From contig JAKOGI010002709.1 of assembly GCA_029747015.1 (NCBI GenBank), positions 1-64,000 of the forward strand: a stretch of 64,000 bases of DNA. Direction: 5' to 3'. Made by a program: the position numbers and the translations under genes. The notes below the pieces were generated by a model. That model saw only the letters and a program-made list of their open reading frames with translations, searched no databases and had not been told where the DNA came from. Below, in pieces: positions 35,265-47,601 of this stretch. The DNA comes from Carnegiea gigantea (lineage: Eukaryota; Streptophyta; Magnoliopsida; Caryophyllales; Cactaceae). How positions within the stretch are numbered: the stretch's first letter is position 1; each line of letters opens with the position of its first letter.

Positions 35265-37949
35265 AAACCCTGAGAATTTATATGCTTTTTGGATTGAGTT
35301 ATTTGTGAAGTTTCGAGGACAAAACTTCTTTTAAGGGAGTAGAATATAGAACCCCCCGAAATTTATATCTATAATCCTTGGAGAAGGTCTTGATCCTTAG
35401 TCACTTGAGCTCAAAGGTAATTTTAGAGCGGTCCTTCATTTGGTTAGGATTTCGAGCCGAGCCCATTTTTCATAGGCTTTTGATGAAGAATTATTATTTT
35501 CAAATTTAAGTTTGAATTAATAAATTATAAAACAAAATTTTGAATTTTTGAAATATAAATTTTATTTGAGAAATTCAGATTTTATTATTTAGAGTTCTCT
35601 CTCAAAAGTTCAAATTTTAAAGATTTTTAATTAGGAGGTATTTATTTTGTGGTTGGGATGTTAAAAATCCCTTAATATTCAAAATTTTCAAAACCCTGGC
35701 CAGATATCCTTTTTTCCCCCCGCTTTGAGCATGCAGTTGTGGGTTCATAAAAAAATAAATAAATAAATTTGAAGCCTTATTTCTTATGTGAAAAGCTCCC
35801 CCATCAACTCTAATTTCACTTCTCTCTCTCCCCCACAACCCTAACACCCACTCTCCCTCTCCCTTTCAGCCACCACCACCATCACCACCACCAATAGTAG
35901 GTGGCCGCCACCAGCACTAGGCCACTGGCACCCACCGTGCTGTACACCAAAGCCACTAAGCCTCCTTCCTTCTTGATCTTTAGGTGAGAAAGTTTAGGTT
36001 TTTTTTGAGTGTTTGAGTTTAAAATCTTTATGCCCTTAAAGAATTGCTTTTTTTAGCAATTTCACTGAGTTTTGTAGACTCTAAACACTTGTTTTTCATA
36101 TTGAAGTATGATTCTCAAATTTTGGGGTGGTTTAAAGGCATACAAACAAGCATATCATCTCTCACTCTTATATTCAAGGTAAATAGAAAACTTTCTCCTC
36201 AAAACCTGTTTTGAAAGTGGGCTTGGATAGGTTTTATTAACTTTATAGTTGGTATTGATGATTAGGAATAGTTTTAGATTGATTTGGGTGAGTTTAGTTC
36301 TACGAAAAATGTGATATTCATGCATGAGATTTAGGATTAGTCAGCATCAGAAACTATCCTGCAATGCACTGACTTTAGTGATTAAACTGCTTTTATGTAC
36401 TGTTCCGAAAATCATGAAAAAATTATGAATGTAGATCTATGACTATTTTCATAAGAATTTTGAATCGTGAATTTTGGGTTTGAAACAAGGAAGAAATAAA
36501 TTTTCTCTCGAGACTGCACAATTCTAAACTAAAACTGGCTGTGTGGCAAGAAGTGAAGTTTTAAGATAATTTTTGTTCGTTTTGGGGAATATTCTTAGAA
36601 CAAAATTGTAGTAGACAAAAATACCTTTTCAGATTATGCTTAAACACCTCCATATGAGGTTTTTATTTGAAGATATGACTTCTATAAGTTAGGGGAAGAA
36701 TCCTGATCTGAAACTGCCCTAAAGCCCTAACAAGTTTAAGTTGCATTAATTATTTTCTCAGGTACTTGAGTTTTTAAAAATGGCATGAGTTCATAAAAAT
36801 CAAAATCTAGGGGTATTGGTCCTACTTAAGTGGTCCTAGTAACATGGTTGACTTTGGGTTAGAAAAGATTAGCTTTGGGTGTTTAAAAAAAAAAAATTCA
36901 CTTGGGTTAGTCCATGTTGTGACACTTTATCGTTTCGGGTCAATACTCTAGTTCGAGCTTAGGTTAGACGTCTACGCTTCTTCGAGGTAATGCCCTAACT
37001 TTCCTTGGTTGCTCTTTTGAAATGATTTTGGATATTTATGAATTGTTATTTAACGTTGTATGCCAAGGGGACCTTATGTTTAAATCATGAACTACAACTT
37101 GAGATTTTATGATTTTCTGAATGTGGAATATCGTGTTGTGATTGAATGTTTTATTTGAGAAATTCATATTTTAAGTGGTTTTGTTAAGTTAATAGATGAT
37201 TGCTTGAGGTGGCTTGGGCTTTCGGGAAGCCAAACAGAATTATTCATAATATATTAATCCTAAAAGTGGTAGACTAAGGCGAGTTTGTGGGAGGGTGCAT
37301 CCTGAGATTAGGGTAGGTTTACCTTGATATTGAGACAAATTAGTCTCCCCAAGTTATAGCATGCAGTTCTCGAGTACATGCCATTGTAAATGGATGTATG
37401 CCAAGATGGGTTATGGTAACCCATAAGGTTGTCCGACGAAAAGCCATGAGACCCTTTGGTGGGGTCGCTTGCCAAGGAAAAATTGACTTATTTTGATCTT
37501 GGATAATGGTTATTGTTTGAAGTTTAAAGATCTTGAATTGGTTGGAAATCGTTTTTGAACTATTTGAATGTTCCCTCTCACTCCTCAATGTTTGAAATGA
37601 ATTTAAGTAGGTGTTTTATAGCTAGCGGTAGACATTGAGTTCCATCTCACTGTTTGAAATATTTCGTTTTCAAGTACTGATGTGCTGTATGGCAATGAGA
37701 TGTGAGCAGGTCGTCTAGATGTTTAGTTAAAATTTTATTTGCATCAAATAATGTTGAAGTTGTAGTTGACTAAGTTGACTCTTGATTTTAATTTTTTACT
37801 TTGGCTTATACTTTTGTTTATTTCAATTAATTACCTTTTGCCTTGTCTTTCATTGTGAAATACGGTAGTGACACCCACTAGCTTATTTCCGCTGCATTAA
37901 ATAGGCTAAATATGGCATATAAATGTAATAGAATTTTTAGAGCGTCACA
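35265..37949 (+). mobile_element. 3' end and long LTR of a Tekay-like gypsy (chromovirus) element
   Basis: TTTCGAGGACAAAACTTCTT then TTAAGGGAGTAGAATA (35311-35344) is the usual end of the chromovirus internal region with its polypurine tract. It is followed by a long LTR beginning TATAGAACCCCCCGAAATTT (35345) and ending GAGCGTCACA (37949), about 2.6 kb. Only about 80 bp of internal sequence is present, so the rest of the element is lost. No genes. The C-rich stretch near 35868-35945 is only simple-sequence leader. Confidence 0.65.
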
Positions 37950-38412
37950 GGATGATTCTACAACTTTGGGACCTATAAGAGCGATTACCCTCCCTTTAGG
38001 CAAATTCCATTGCTAGGGATGAAAGTCTCTCCTTTAAAACTTTTGTCATTAATCCATCTCTCCAAACACCATAATCGCCATCTTTTTAGAATCATTTTGG
38101 GCTAGCCTTCAACACACCTAAGCAAAGATGGGATCTTTAGGATTTGTTCTTGCTAAAATCGGATTAGGCTACATCTCGAGGGTTCATAAATAAGATAGCA
38201 ACTATTTTGTCTTGATTTGATTGCTTTGTGGTGATGTGGCCCTTAGTTTAGCCATTTGCAAGGATTGTAAAACTATGCACAATAATAAAGTGTTCACAAA
38301 GTTTATTTCTTTTTCTTTCTTTTTATTATTTCTTACAATTTGCATGTAAATTGACCAAATCCATAAAGTTCATGTTTTGGTGTTTTAATCACTAAATAAG
38401 CAAAATAGCATC
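37950..38412. other. unassigned spacer
   Basis: AT-rich sequence between the gypsy LTR and the copia LTR. Nothing recognised. Confidence 0.45.
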
Positions 38413-39994
38413 TGAAAGTTTAGTTAGGCTGGTCAAATCAGCCTAGTGGGGGGTGAATAGGGTGATCACAAAAATTAAAGAAATTAGAAAAATTAAATGC
38501 AGAAATAAAAGCAATACAAAACACGATGATATGTTCACAATGTTGGTCCTTCCAAACAGGGTTAGTCACCGCCTAAGCCGCTTCTTTGCTTGGGATTTGA
38601 ACCAATTGATTTCTTATTTACTTAATAAGTTAAACACTGAGCCTCCGACTCAAGAAAGACTCTCTTGAACACTTTTAAGATGAACTACTCGATTGTGAGA
38701 ACCTCTCTCTTGATCGACCACTCAATTAAGTACCTTAAGTTGAGTCACTCACTAAGTATTGCTCATTCAATACTTGGCTACCCAAGCAAGTTCTTCTTAA
38801 CTTGCTTGTTATATGAGTACAAGTAATGATCATATCAATATGCAAGTTCTAGCTTAAAACATTATCTCAATTTTTTCTTCTCTTGTATTTGCAAGCGTAG
38901 CTCATGATTTCTCAATTGCTCTTCTGCCTTGGACTTGCTTGAACTCCTCATATATATATAAGCAAAGGTGACCAACTAGTTGTTATGCTGCAATCTCTTA
39001 ATCATGGTAACTTTTGATTTACTTGAATGAAGTCTTCTATTTTCAAAGCCTTGAACTTCCTTTCAAAGCCTTGGAACCACGCTTTATTTACCGCACAAAT
39101 AAATCTGCATCCATAATCTCAAGATGGTAATAATTTCACATGTAATATATTCAAAATGATCCTTGATTTGGATTTTAAGATTCAAATTCAAATTCAAGCT
39201 TTATTAACCAAGGAACAATCTTAAAGATTTTATGATCATATTAATTATTGATTATCATAATATTCTCCCCAATCAATCAAAGGTTATTTCATGGATAATC
39301 AAATATTTTTCCAACATCAATCTCTTACATCATATAAATCTATATGATGCTCTATCACATAATATCTTCAAGTAAATTATATAATATCTTTTCCTAATCA
39401 AATATAATCTCAATATTATGTCATATCATTTAAGAAAATCCTTGATAAAATAATCCTCATCAACAAATATACAAGATATTTCTCATGATATTTTATATTT
39501 ATTTTTTCACTATCCTATATTAATCCATAAGATAAAATCCATATCATATCCAATCAAATCAATTAGACTAAATCACACCCATCATCATATCAACCCAAAT
39601 ATGATATCCAAATCTTGTCGTAAAACTTTTACATACTCTCTAGCATTATGGTAACATATAAATCAAGATCATCATGTCATCATATATCACATTTTGTTTT
39701 ATTAGAAATTTTCCACAAATTATATCCAAAATGCCATATAATTTCCAAGGTTGCATGAATCAATTAACACATGTAACTTATCATATAAATGGTACTCCAC
39801 AATATATATCAAACTCGCAAGTTGGTCTAAAACATGTATTTCAATATTAGTAAAAATATATTGGACCAATCATAAATGTTATATATAAAATAGGATAATA
39901 ATATATAAAATATAATCACTTCCTCATTTCATATATAATGCTAATAATATTGTTTGTTATAATCAAAATCAATATGTGACTCTCAGAGTCAACA
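38413..39994 (-). repeat. 3' LTR of minus-strand copia element
   Basis: 1582 bp; minus strand begins TGTTGACTCTGAGAGTCACA and ends in TTTCA. Matches 63004-64000 from its inner end as far as the window goes. Confidence 0.82.
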
Positions 39995-40013
39995 ATCTCC
40001 TCCTTTTTAATGA
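39995..40013 (-). other. polypurine tract of minus-strand copia element
   Basis: Minus strand reads TTAAAAAGGAGGAGAT immediately before the LTR start TGTTGAC, a typical copia plus-strand primer. Confidence 0.75.
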
Positions 40014-42550
40014 TGACAAGCAATTTAGTGCTAGGGTGAAATAGCATTGAGAAACAAACCTTGATTTGTGCACATACTTGATCACCACATCATGGGCTAT
40101 CCTTCTCCCCCTTTGTTGTCATTAAAAAGGAATGCAACATATAGCATGAAATATTAATAGTATAGCGCCCCTTGAATATGGCACTCATAGATATGAAGAT
40201 GAGGTTGTTTGTCAAGAAGTTTCATAATATTAAATCACCAAAAATCAATTAGAGCATGACTCATTTCTCAACTTCATGGATAATATGGGAGATAATCATA
40301 GGAGATATTAATATATAAAAATATTGATAGTTGAAAACTCTCTATATATTTCTCTTTTTTTAAAAAAATTTTTTGGAATATGTGTATAGGATATTAGGAC
40401 AACTTAATCAAGTATATTTTTCCTCTTAAAAATAATTAATGCATATAAATTTAGTCATAGAATGTGAAATCATGTATGAGCATGAAAAGCTATGTACTAA
40501 ATATCACTTGAGAGCATAATTATTTTTCTCCCCTTGAATATTGCTAGAGAGAACAAACATTTGGTTTTGTATGCCCATAAATTTGGTAACAAATATATTA
40601 CCAAATCCATCACAAGCACAAAGACCCACGAGATAGATTTCCCATATTAGATATGTATAGGATCTACAGAGGCATATAAAACTTTTAACTATTAAAAAAT
40701 ATACCGTTGCTCCACTTGTAACAGGGCCATTACTCTCTTCCCAAAAGGCCGGTCTGACGGAATGTGCAGCGGCATCGTTTATAAGCCCAGGATCCTCCTA
40801 TCACTTTTCCAATGTGGGACTTTTGTCCATGACATTCTCCGCCACCCAATTCTGTGATGCCCTCATCACAGATGGGGCCCTCTTCCTACCCTACTCGTCG
40901 AAGTGCTTGGCGAGACATCAGAGTCGAGTCTGGGTTGACTTTGATATCGAAATGGTATATCTTTTAACTATTGAAAGATACACCATTTCTCCCCTATTCA
41001 ATAATAATTAATCAAGGATAATTCATGGGATAAAGTATAATCTAATTTATGTCAAATGCAATATATGACAAATCATATCACCATCTAAAATCACGAAATT
41101 TAAAACTACATAGCCATGGAGATAATTTCATATGAAAATTATACTACGTAGATCAAGCTCTATCTTGCTCTTGATAAAAATTACTCAAGAAAATGCAAAG
41201 GGGTTTATAAATTCTCATATATCAAGATATCAGTTTATCTAAGAAAATATAATATCAAGTATTATTATAAAAATAAACAATCTAAGCCATGTGATGATCA
41301 AAGCATGCATATATTAGGAAACTGAGAATCATCATTTTTAGAATATAAGCATAATCACATTTGGACATGTTATTTACTTCAAGCATACATCTACAAATAA
41401 GCATATAAAATCAAACTACATATAGCCCAGAGAATGAAATCAAAAGTAAATAAAGAACTTGTGGTCTAACAAAAATCATGCATATGTTAAGCCATTTGAT
41501 CAATTAACTATTTAGTAAGGGAAGTTAATTAATCAAGGGAATATGCATGCATCAAATAAGAATATTGATGGAAAAAAAATTCTTCTGCTCTTTGTAAATC
41601 CATAACTTAGAGGCAAATATAAAAAGTAAGTTTATCCAAATATTTCTTTTCCCTCATAGAAATTCATTTCTCACACAATATCATGTCGGGTATGGGGAAT
41701 AACTAGTTAAAAGAAATTTACATACCCCCACATATCACATGCCACATATACAACAACCTTCATATCAGCATTTCTGGTCATGGACTCATATGCACATATA
41801 AATGAGAAGATTTAATTCAAAAGATTTCAATTTGTGACAAGCATAGAAAGAAATACATGTCACTAATATATCATCAATCATTTCCACTATAAATAATATC
41901 ATGCAAACATGGCATATTACTTCCAATGATAAATGTACCAATCATATCAATGTCAATTGCTGGAAAATTGTTGGATAAAACTAAGTAACTATGTCATCAA
42001 AATCATATCCCATGATAACTCATAATTTGAATTGTTTTATCACTCTAATATGCAGTCAAAAATTCAAATTTAATACATCAAATTTGTAAAGTATCTAAAT
42101 TAAAAATTCATCCCACTTTTCAAGAATAATTCAAAATATAATAATATATCAAGTTTACTCTGGAAAGTTTAGGGAAATCCATGTTTCACCGAACAAGTGA
42201 TCAGCATACTTAGCCAAATTTTGCTATCTTTTAATAAAATGGATAATGTAACACTATCTGATTCCAAACTCTTGAATGTGATTCTTGGGGCCTTAGATTA
42301 GAAAGTTAGCTTCTCTTCATGCATGTTACCCCTTTCCCATTTCTTAAAAAAGAATAATGATTGACAAAACTTTTAATTACACCATTAGTACTAAGGCATG
42401 ACTCTCCTTGATTCGCATCCTATAAAAATGTATAAAGATAAGCACATAGGCATGTAAATGAGATTTAATAGTATATCCACTTTTTAGAGTTATTAATCCA
42501 ATATAGTTAAGGGGGAAGCATACTAAACAAACATGAGACATGGTCCATGT
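40014..42550 (-). other. copia interior without pol
   Basis: Very AT-rich. No frame on either strand resembles integrase, reverse transcriptase or RNase H, although pol would be expected here. It contains the GC-richer islet at 40683-40992. Confidence 0.55.
40683..40992. repeat. GC-richer islet between 31-bp direct repeats, with hairpin
   Basis: TTTTAACTATTAAAAAATAT... (40683-40713) and TTTTAACTATTGAAAGATAC... (40962-40992) are diverged direct repeats around a GC-richer core. At 40950-40988 there is an inverted repeat with 15-bp arms (one mismatch) and a 9-nt loop. On the minus strand the core has GTCCCACATTGGAAAAGTGA followed by TTATAAA, as in many plant LTR promoters. It could be a small solo LTR or TRIM-like element. 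Confidence 0.5.
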
Positions 42551-43215
42551 TGTAGGAGGCAAAAAGTATCCGTCCAATCTAGACCCGCCATGTGAAAAAT
42601 CCAATACTTTTTATTTCATCCAATTACACTCTGCCACGTGTCAAATTAATTATGGTGGTACATTGGATTAAATATTTGGTGAATGATTATGACGGCCAAT
42701 TAAAAAACGCCACATGTCATAAATGATGCAGAAAACAAATTATTATTTCTTTTCTTTAAGGAATGATTAGTAAAGAACCCTAACTCCATTTCTCTATAAA
42801 AGGGAGTCTACTCCTCCCATTTTGGGGGTCAAAGATTCATTCACTCTGAAGGCATTTTGAAGACTCAAGGGACTAATTTCTCTAAAGGAAGACAACAGGC
42901 ACAATCAAAGCACATGTTGTCTACCATCGAAGATCAAACAAAGCTTGTCTTGATTGAGATCAAGCCTCTTAGGCCCTCTCTCAAGATCAAATCCATTGAA
43001 GTTCATTCAAAGGAAGTCAAATCAACTAACTTGATCGAGGTTCAAGTCAACCGACCCTCCTTCAAGTACAAATTGGAGATCAAATCAGAGGACTTTTTAT
43101 TTGTTTACTTGTAACAAATACACAGAGATTGTACTCATATCTTCTGAAATTAATACAAATTAATTTGTCCATATTTCTTGTCTTAATTTATTTAGACTCG
43201 AAATTTGTGTTTACA
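42551..43215 (+). repeat. 5' LTR of the young non-autonomous element
   Basis: TGTAGGAGGCAAAAAGTATC ... GTGTTTACA. A TATA-type promoter (CTCTATAAAAGGGAG, about 42791-42805) and a transcribed part with the 85-codon frame at 42857-43114 are conserved in the 3' copy (47965-48159). That frame inside the LTR is probably incidental. Confidence 0.93.
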
Positions 43216-43218
43216 AAT

Positions 43219-43236
43219 TTGGTGCGCTCGGTGGGA
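43219..43236 (+). other. primer-binding-site-like sequence
   Basis: TGGTGCGCTCGGTGGGAC just after the LTR. Not the initiator-Met type; the tRNA used cannot be named from sequence alone. Confidence 0.55.
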
Positions 43237-43296
43237 CGTCTCTGCCTCTTATCTCATTCTCTAAACAAACAAGTTCAGCACTCCTTTGAAGAAGAA

Positions 43297-43949
43297 ATGG
43301 CTCTTGAACACGTCATCCTTCAATCTTCGAAGAAGGAAACTATCGAATCTACATCCGAAGTATTCGTAAAGGCTAGTATTGCATCTGGTAATCGAAACAC
43401 TAAGATGATGACTTAGAGTATGACCAAAGTTGCTACCTCCATCACCCGAAACAACAAGCTGTGACTCCCACTCTGCAATCATGCAAAACTCAAGAATTTG
43501 GTACCAACTTGCCTGCTGATGGAGTCAATCAAACTGTTTTCCTCCTTAATTTGAAGTTAAAACCTTTTGGTGTCTTCAATATGAGGAAGACTCTACCCTG
43601 TGCACTGGTTGGCAATAATATCTTCCAACTTTTCGATGAGGAGGATGATGACCATTGTAGTGGCGATTCTTCACCAATATCTCCAAGGGATTCACTTTTC
43701 TCACAAGTTGAAGCATAATCCTTTGACACTATCATCATGCCAGTCATGGTGGCAGAGGCCATCAACTTGGAGGAAGAATTAACAAACATGAAGGCAACTC
43801 TGGAAAGACTCTCTAAGGAGAGTGAAGAAAAGGATGCTCAAATTAAGCGTCAAAATAAGCAGATTACTGATTTGAAAAAGAAGCTGGAAAAGCGGTTATC
43901 TGAAGCCTCAAACAAAGATTCTCAAGTCATCAACATGAAAGACTCATAA
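43297..43949 (+). pseudogene. gag-like frame with coiled coil, frameshifted
   Basis: Starts ATG 43297 (MALEHVILQSSKKETIESTS), stops at 43414, resumes in another frame at 43461 (acidic LFDEEDDDHCSGDSSPISPRD), stops at 43716, and continues from about 43737 with a strongly coiled-coil segment, MKATLERLSKESEEKDAQIK then RQNKQITDLKKKLEK (about 43785-43890). Similar Lys/Glu coiled coils precede or follow gag in plant gypsy elements. The frame then runs into the 24-bp repeat array and meets a TAA at about 43947. No zinc knuckle or capsid motif could be confirmed, so gag is an inference from position. Confidence 0.55.
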
Positions 43950-44790
43950 GTCTCCCAAATTCAAGACTTACAAGTCATCAAAAACAATGACTCTCAAGTC
44001 ATCAAAATCAAGACTCCTAAGTCTCCAAAGTTTAAGACTCACAAGTTATTGAAGATAAAGACTCTCAAGTCATCAAAATTAAAGACACTTAAGTCTCCCC
44101 AGTTCAAGACTCTCAAGTCATCAAAGACAAAGACTCTTAAGTCATCAACATTAAAGACTCTTAAGTCTCCCTAGTTCAAGACTCTCAAGTTATCAAAAAC
44201 AAAAACTCTCAAGTCATCAAAATTAAAGACAATCAAGTCTCCCAAGTTCGAGATTCACAAGTCATTAAAGACAAAGACTCTCAAGTCATCAACATTAAAG
44301 ACTCCCAAGTCATCGAAGATGAACACTCTCAAGTCATTGAAGATAAAAACTCTCAAGTCATCAAAATTAAAGACTCTTAAGTCTCCCAAGTTCAAGACTC
44401 ACAAGTCATCAACATTGAAGACTCTTAAGTCTCCGAAATTCAAGACTCACAAGTCATCAAAGACAAAGACTCACAAGTCATCAAAAATTAAAGACAACAA
44501 AGTCTCACAAGTTAAAGACTTTCAAGTCATCGAAATTAAAGACTCCAAGTCACCGAAGATAAAGGCTCCTAAATCTTCAAAGTTTAAGATGCCAAAGTCA
44601 TTGAAATTCGTCCAAAGCAAGACTCCTAAGTCCTCAATGATAAAGACTCTGAAGTCATCAAAGTTTAGAACTATCAACTTATCAAAAGCATAGGACTCCA
44701 AAGTCTTTGAAATTTAAGAAAAGCTGAAGTCTTCAAAGTTCAAGACCCCCAAATCATTGAAGTTGCTGACTCTCAAGTCATTAAGCAAAC
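43917..44790 (+). repeat. 24-bp tandem repeat array (about 36 units), originally coding
   Basis: Two alternating 24-bp unit types, GACTCTCAAGTCATCAAAAT(TAAA) and GACTCTCAAGTCTCCCAAGT(TCAA), with exact 24-bp spacing at, for example, 44282, 44306 and 44330. In the frame entering from the coiled coil, the units read DSQVIKIK and DSQVSQVQ. Frame changes and stops now break this, and a +1 frame gives Lys-rich KTLKSSKL-type repeats. Confidence 0.88.
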
Positions 44791-44984
44791 ATTTGTGTTG
44801 CTTAAGCAGACTTTATATTATTACTAAAGTGGTAGAATCTAAAGTCATTAAAGATTATAAGCCTTAATCATTGAAGCTTGTGACCCTCAAAGGCGCTAAG
44901 TCAGCCCTTGCATTGTTTAAGTTGTAGACTCTTAGCATGCCATTAAATTAGGGGGCAATAGCCATATGTCTCTTCCTCTAAGTT

Positions 44985-45612
44985 GGTGATGATAGTGTTG
45001 GAGCTTTCTTGTTCAAGATGTCCACCTCCTATTCGAGTTAGCATAAATGACAACATAGGTCTCTTCCTCGATGTTGGCAACGCATGTCTCCTCCTTTAAG
45101 TTGGTAGCTACGACGCCATAACCTTCTCCTTCATATTGGCAACGCATGGCTCCTCCTTCAAGTTGGTAGTGACGATGCCATAACCTTCTCCTTTATGTTG
45201 GCAACGCAGGGCTCCTCCTTCAAGTTGGTAGCTACGACGCCACAACCTCCTCCTTCATGTTGGCAACGCAGGGCTCCTCCTTCAAGTTGGTAGCTACGAC
45301 GCCACAACCTCCTCCTTCATGTTGGCAACGCAGGGCTCCTCCTTCAAGTTGGTAGCTACGACGCCACAACCTCCTCCTTCATGTTGGCAACGCAGGGCTC
45401 CTCCTTCAAGTTGGTAGCTACGACGCCACAACCTCCTCCTTCATGTTGGCAACACAGGGCTCCTTCCTCAAGTTGGTAGCAACGACGCCACAACCTCCTC
45501 CTTCATGTTGGCAACGCAGGGCTCCTTCCTTAAGTTGATAGAAACATCGCCATAACCTCCTCCTTCGTGTTGTCGACATACATCTCCTTTGAGTTGGTGG
45601 CGACAACAACGT
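44985..45612. repeat. 62-bp tandem repeat array (about 10 units)
   Basis: Unit landmarks C(A/T)(C/T)AACCT(C/T)CTCCT recur at 45117, 45179, 45241, 45303, 45365, 45427, 45489 and 45551, exactly 62 bp apart. Central units are almost identical; outer ones are more diverged. The 62-bp period is not a multiple of three, so long frames through it change from unit to unit. Confidence 0.93.
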
Positions 45613-45892
45613 GACCTCCATCTTTATTATAGGAAAAGTCACCTCGAGGCAGATTCGTACGGGTGAGCCATCCAAGAGTCAGAAAAATAGGGAAAGTCAC
45701 TAAAGGTGGACCTATCCAAGGGGGGGAAAAAAAAAACATTCGTATGGTAAGTCATAGAGAAATGATCCATTTAGTCCAAAGTTTTAAGCATCTGACATTT
45801 CAAATGACAAACCCGAAAAAAAAAGGTAAAAAAAAGAAAAAAAAAAAGAGGAAGACAGGAGCAAATGCAAGCAGAGGCTCTTCAACAAACAG

Positions 45893-46652
45893 GAGGATTT
45901 TCACCTTTGGAGTATTCATCGTTAACCCGTTAATGTACCCAAAAGGGTCAGACATTCAAAGGTTAACCAGTAATAAATCAAATTTGCCTCTTGAAAACCT
46001 TCGCTCTTGGAATGTCGCCTTAAGAGGAAATTCAAGTTTAACCCGTTGATGTACCCAAAAAGGTTGAACATTCAAAGGTTAACCGGTACTAAATTAATTT
46101 CCCCTCTTGAGGACCTTTGCTCTTGGAATGTCACCTTAGGAGAAAATTCAAGGTTAACCCGTTGATGCACCCAAAAGGGTTAAACATTCAAAGGTTAACC
46201 GATGCTGAAACAAATTCGCCTCTTGAGAACTTTCGCCTTTGGAAGGTCGCCTTAGGAGGAAATTCAAGATTAACCCGTTGATGTACCCAAAAGGATTAGA
46301 CATTCAAAGGTTAACCGACACCAAGTCAAATTCACCTCTTTAGAATTTTCGCCTTCGGAAGATCGCCTTAGGAGGAAATTCAGGGTTAACCCGTTGATGT
46401 ATCCAAAAGGGTTAGATATTCAAAGGTTAACCAGTGTCAAGTCAAATTCACCTCTTGAGAACTTTCGCCTTTGGAAGATCGGCTTAGGAAGAAATTCAAG
46501 ATTAACCCGTTGATGTACCCAAAAGGGTTAAACATTTAACCGATGTTGAATCAAATTCACCTCTTTAGAATTTTCGCCTTTGGGAAGTTCACCTTAGGAG
46601 TATTCAAGGTTAACCCGTTGATGTACCCAAAAGGGTTATACATTCAAAGGTT
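45893..46652. repeat. 116-bp tandem repeat array (7 units) with internal hairpin
   Basis: TTAACCCGTT(G/A)ATG recurs at 45922, 46038, 46154, 46270, 46386 and 46502 (116-bp steps), then at 46610 (a shortened 108-bp step). Each unit has ACCCAAAAGGGT nested between GGTTAACC-like arms, so every repeat can fold as a hairpin. Confidence 0.93.
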
Positions 46653-47601
46653 AACTACAATAAATTATTGCATAAATTTGCGTACCAAAAAAAAAAAAAG
46701 ACTGAAGCAGACAAGCAAGAATGATGCAACTTTTAATTCAGGTTGATGTTATCTTAAAAAAAAAAAAAATAGTACAATCAAGCCGGCCAAACAAATAAAA
46801 TTGCGGTGAGGTGTTATTTAACAACAGCTGTGGAAAAATCATGAAGAGTAGATCAACACCGTGGAGAAATTTGGCATCATTAATCTCCAACTGCTTGACG
46901 CAATGCGCGAACTCAACCATGGAATTTCCAGGAAAAAAAACCAAAAAAAAAAAGAAAAAGAAAACAGAGAGGGAAGTAACAAAGCAGTGAAGAGAGAGAA
47001 GAGGAGAGGGAATCTCACACAGTCAATCCCAACCAACTTTCAAAGTTTATGACTGAGAATGTTCTTATTCTTAAGGAGGGCTCTTCTTATTCTTAAGGAG
47101 GGCTCCTATGCACTCGGTGTATGAGAATATATATACAAGAACTTCACCAAGAAACCCTAGATTTAGCCGTATACCATCCCAACTATTTAGAGAATAAATG
47201 GATTCCAGAATATATACAAAATTATATTATGTAATAATTTCCTTTTAACACTTTATGCATCTCCGAGGAAGAGGAGGAGAGAGAATGTATGGAATTTGGG
47301 CCAGATATGCTCAACATACATGGAAATTCGGATAGGTTTCATCAGTTCGAATTGGACATTGATGCTCAACCAAACTTTGGAAAAAAAAAAAAAAAAGGCC
47401 AAACCAAGTCTGCATACGTGGAAAAAAAAAAAAAAAAGGAGTGAATGCCAAGTTATCAAATTACTTGGCAATAAAAAATATACCCATCAAATTTCGGATT
47501 GTTTACATTAATCGAGTGTTCGAGACCCAGCCGCTTCAAAAAAAAGGGGGGGTTGAAACATTCAAACCTTGTTTACGCAGCTAGGTCTCGAAGGGGGCAT
47601 T
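46653..47601 (+). other. A-rich 3' part and polypurine tract of the young element
   Basis: Several runs of 10 or more A (46686, 46755, 46936, 47380, 47420) and no supported gene. It ends in GAAGGGGGCATT directly before the 3' LTR. Confidence 0.6.

Noticed and set aside
35868..35945. Pro/His-rich coding region or exon near CACCACCACC
   Set aside because: Trinucleotide-rich leader within the Tekay-like LTR; no sustained frame.
42857..43114. 85-codon frame in the 5' LTR (and its copy at 47965-48159) as a gene
   Set aside because: Lies within the LTR transcribed region, ends differently in the two copies, and resembles no protein; kept only as a note.
45418..45739. Minus-strand frames of 69 and 85 codons
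   Set aside because: They run through the 62-bp array, whose period is not a multiple of three; the frames are by-products of the repeat.
44985..46652. Tandem arrays considered as a CRISPR-like locus
   Set aside because: Units are directly adjacent with no unique spacers, repeats are 62 and 116 bp, and they lie inside a plant LTR element.
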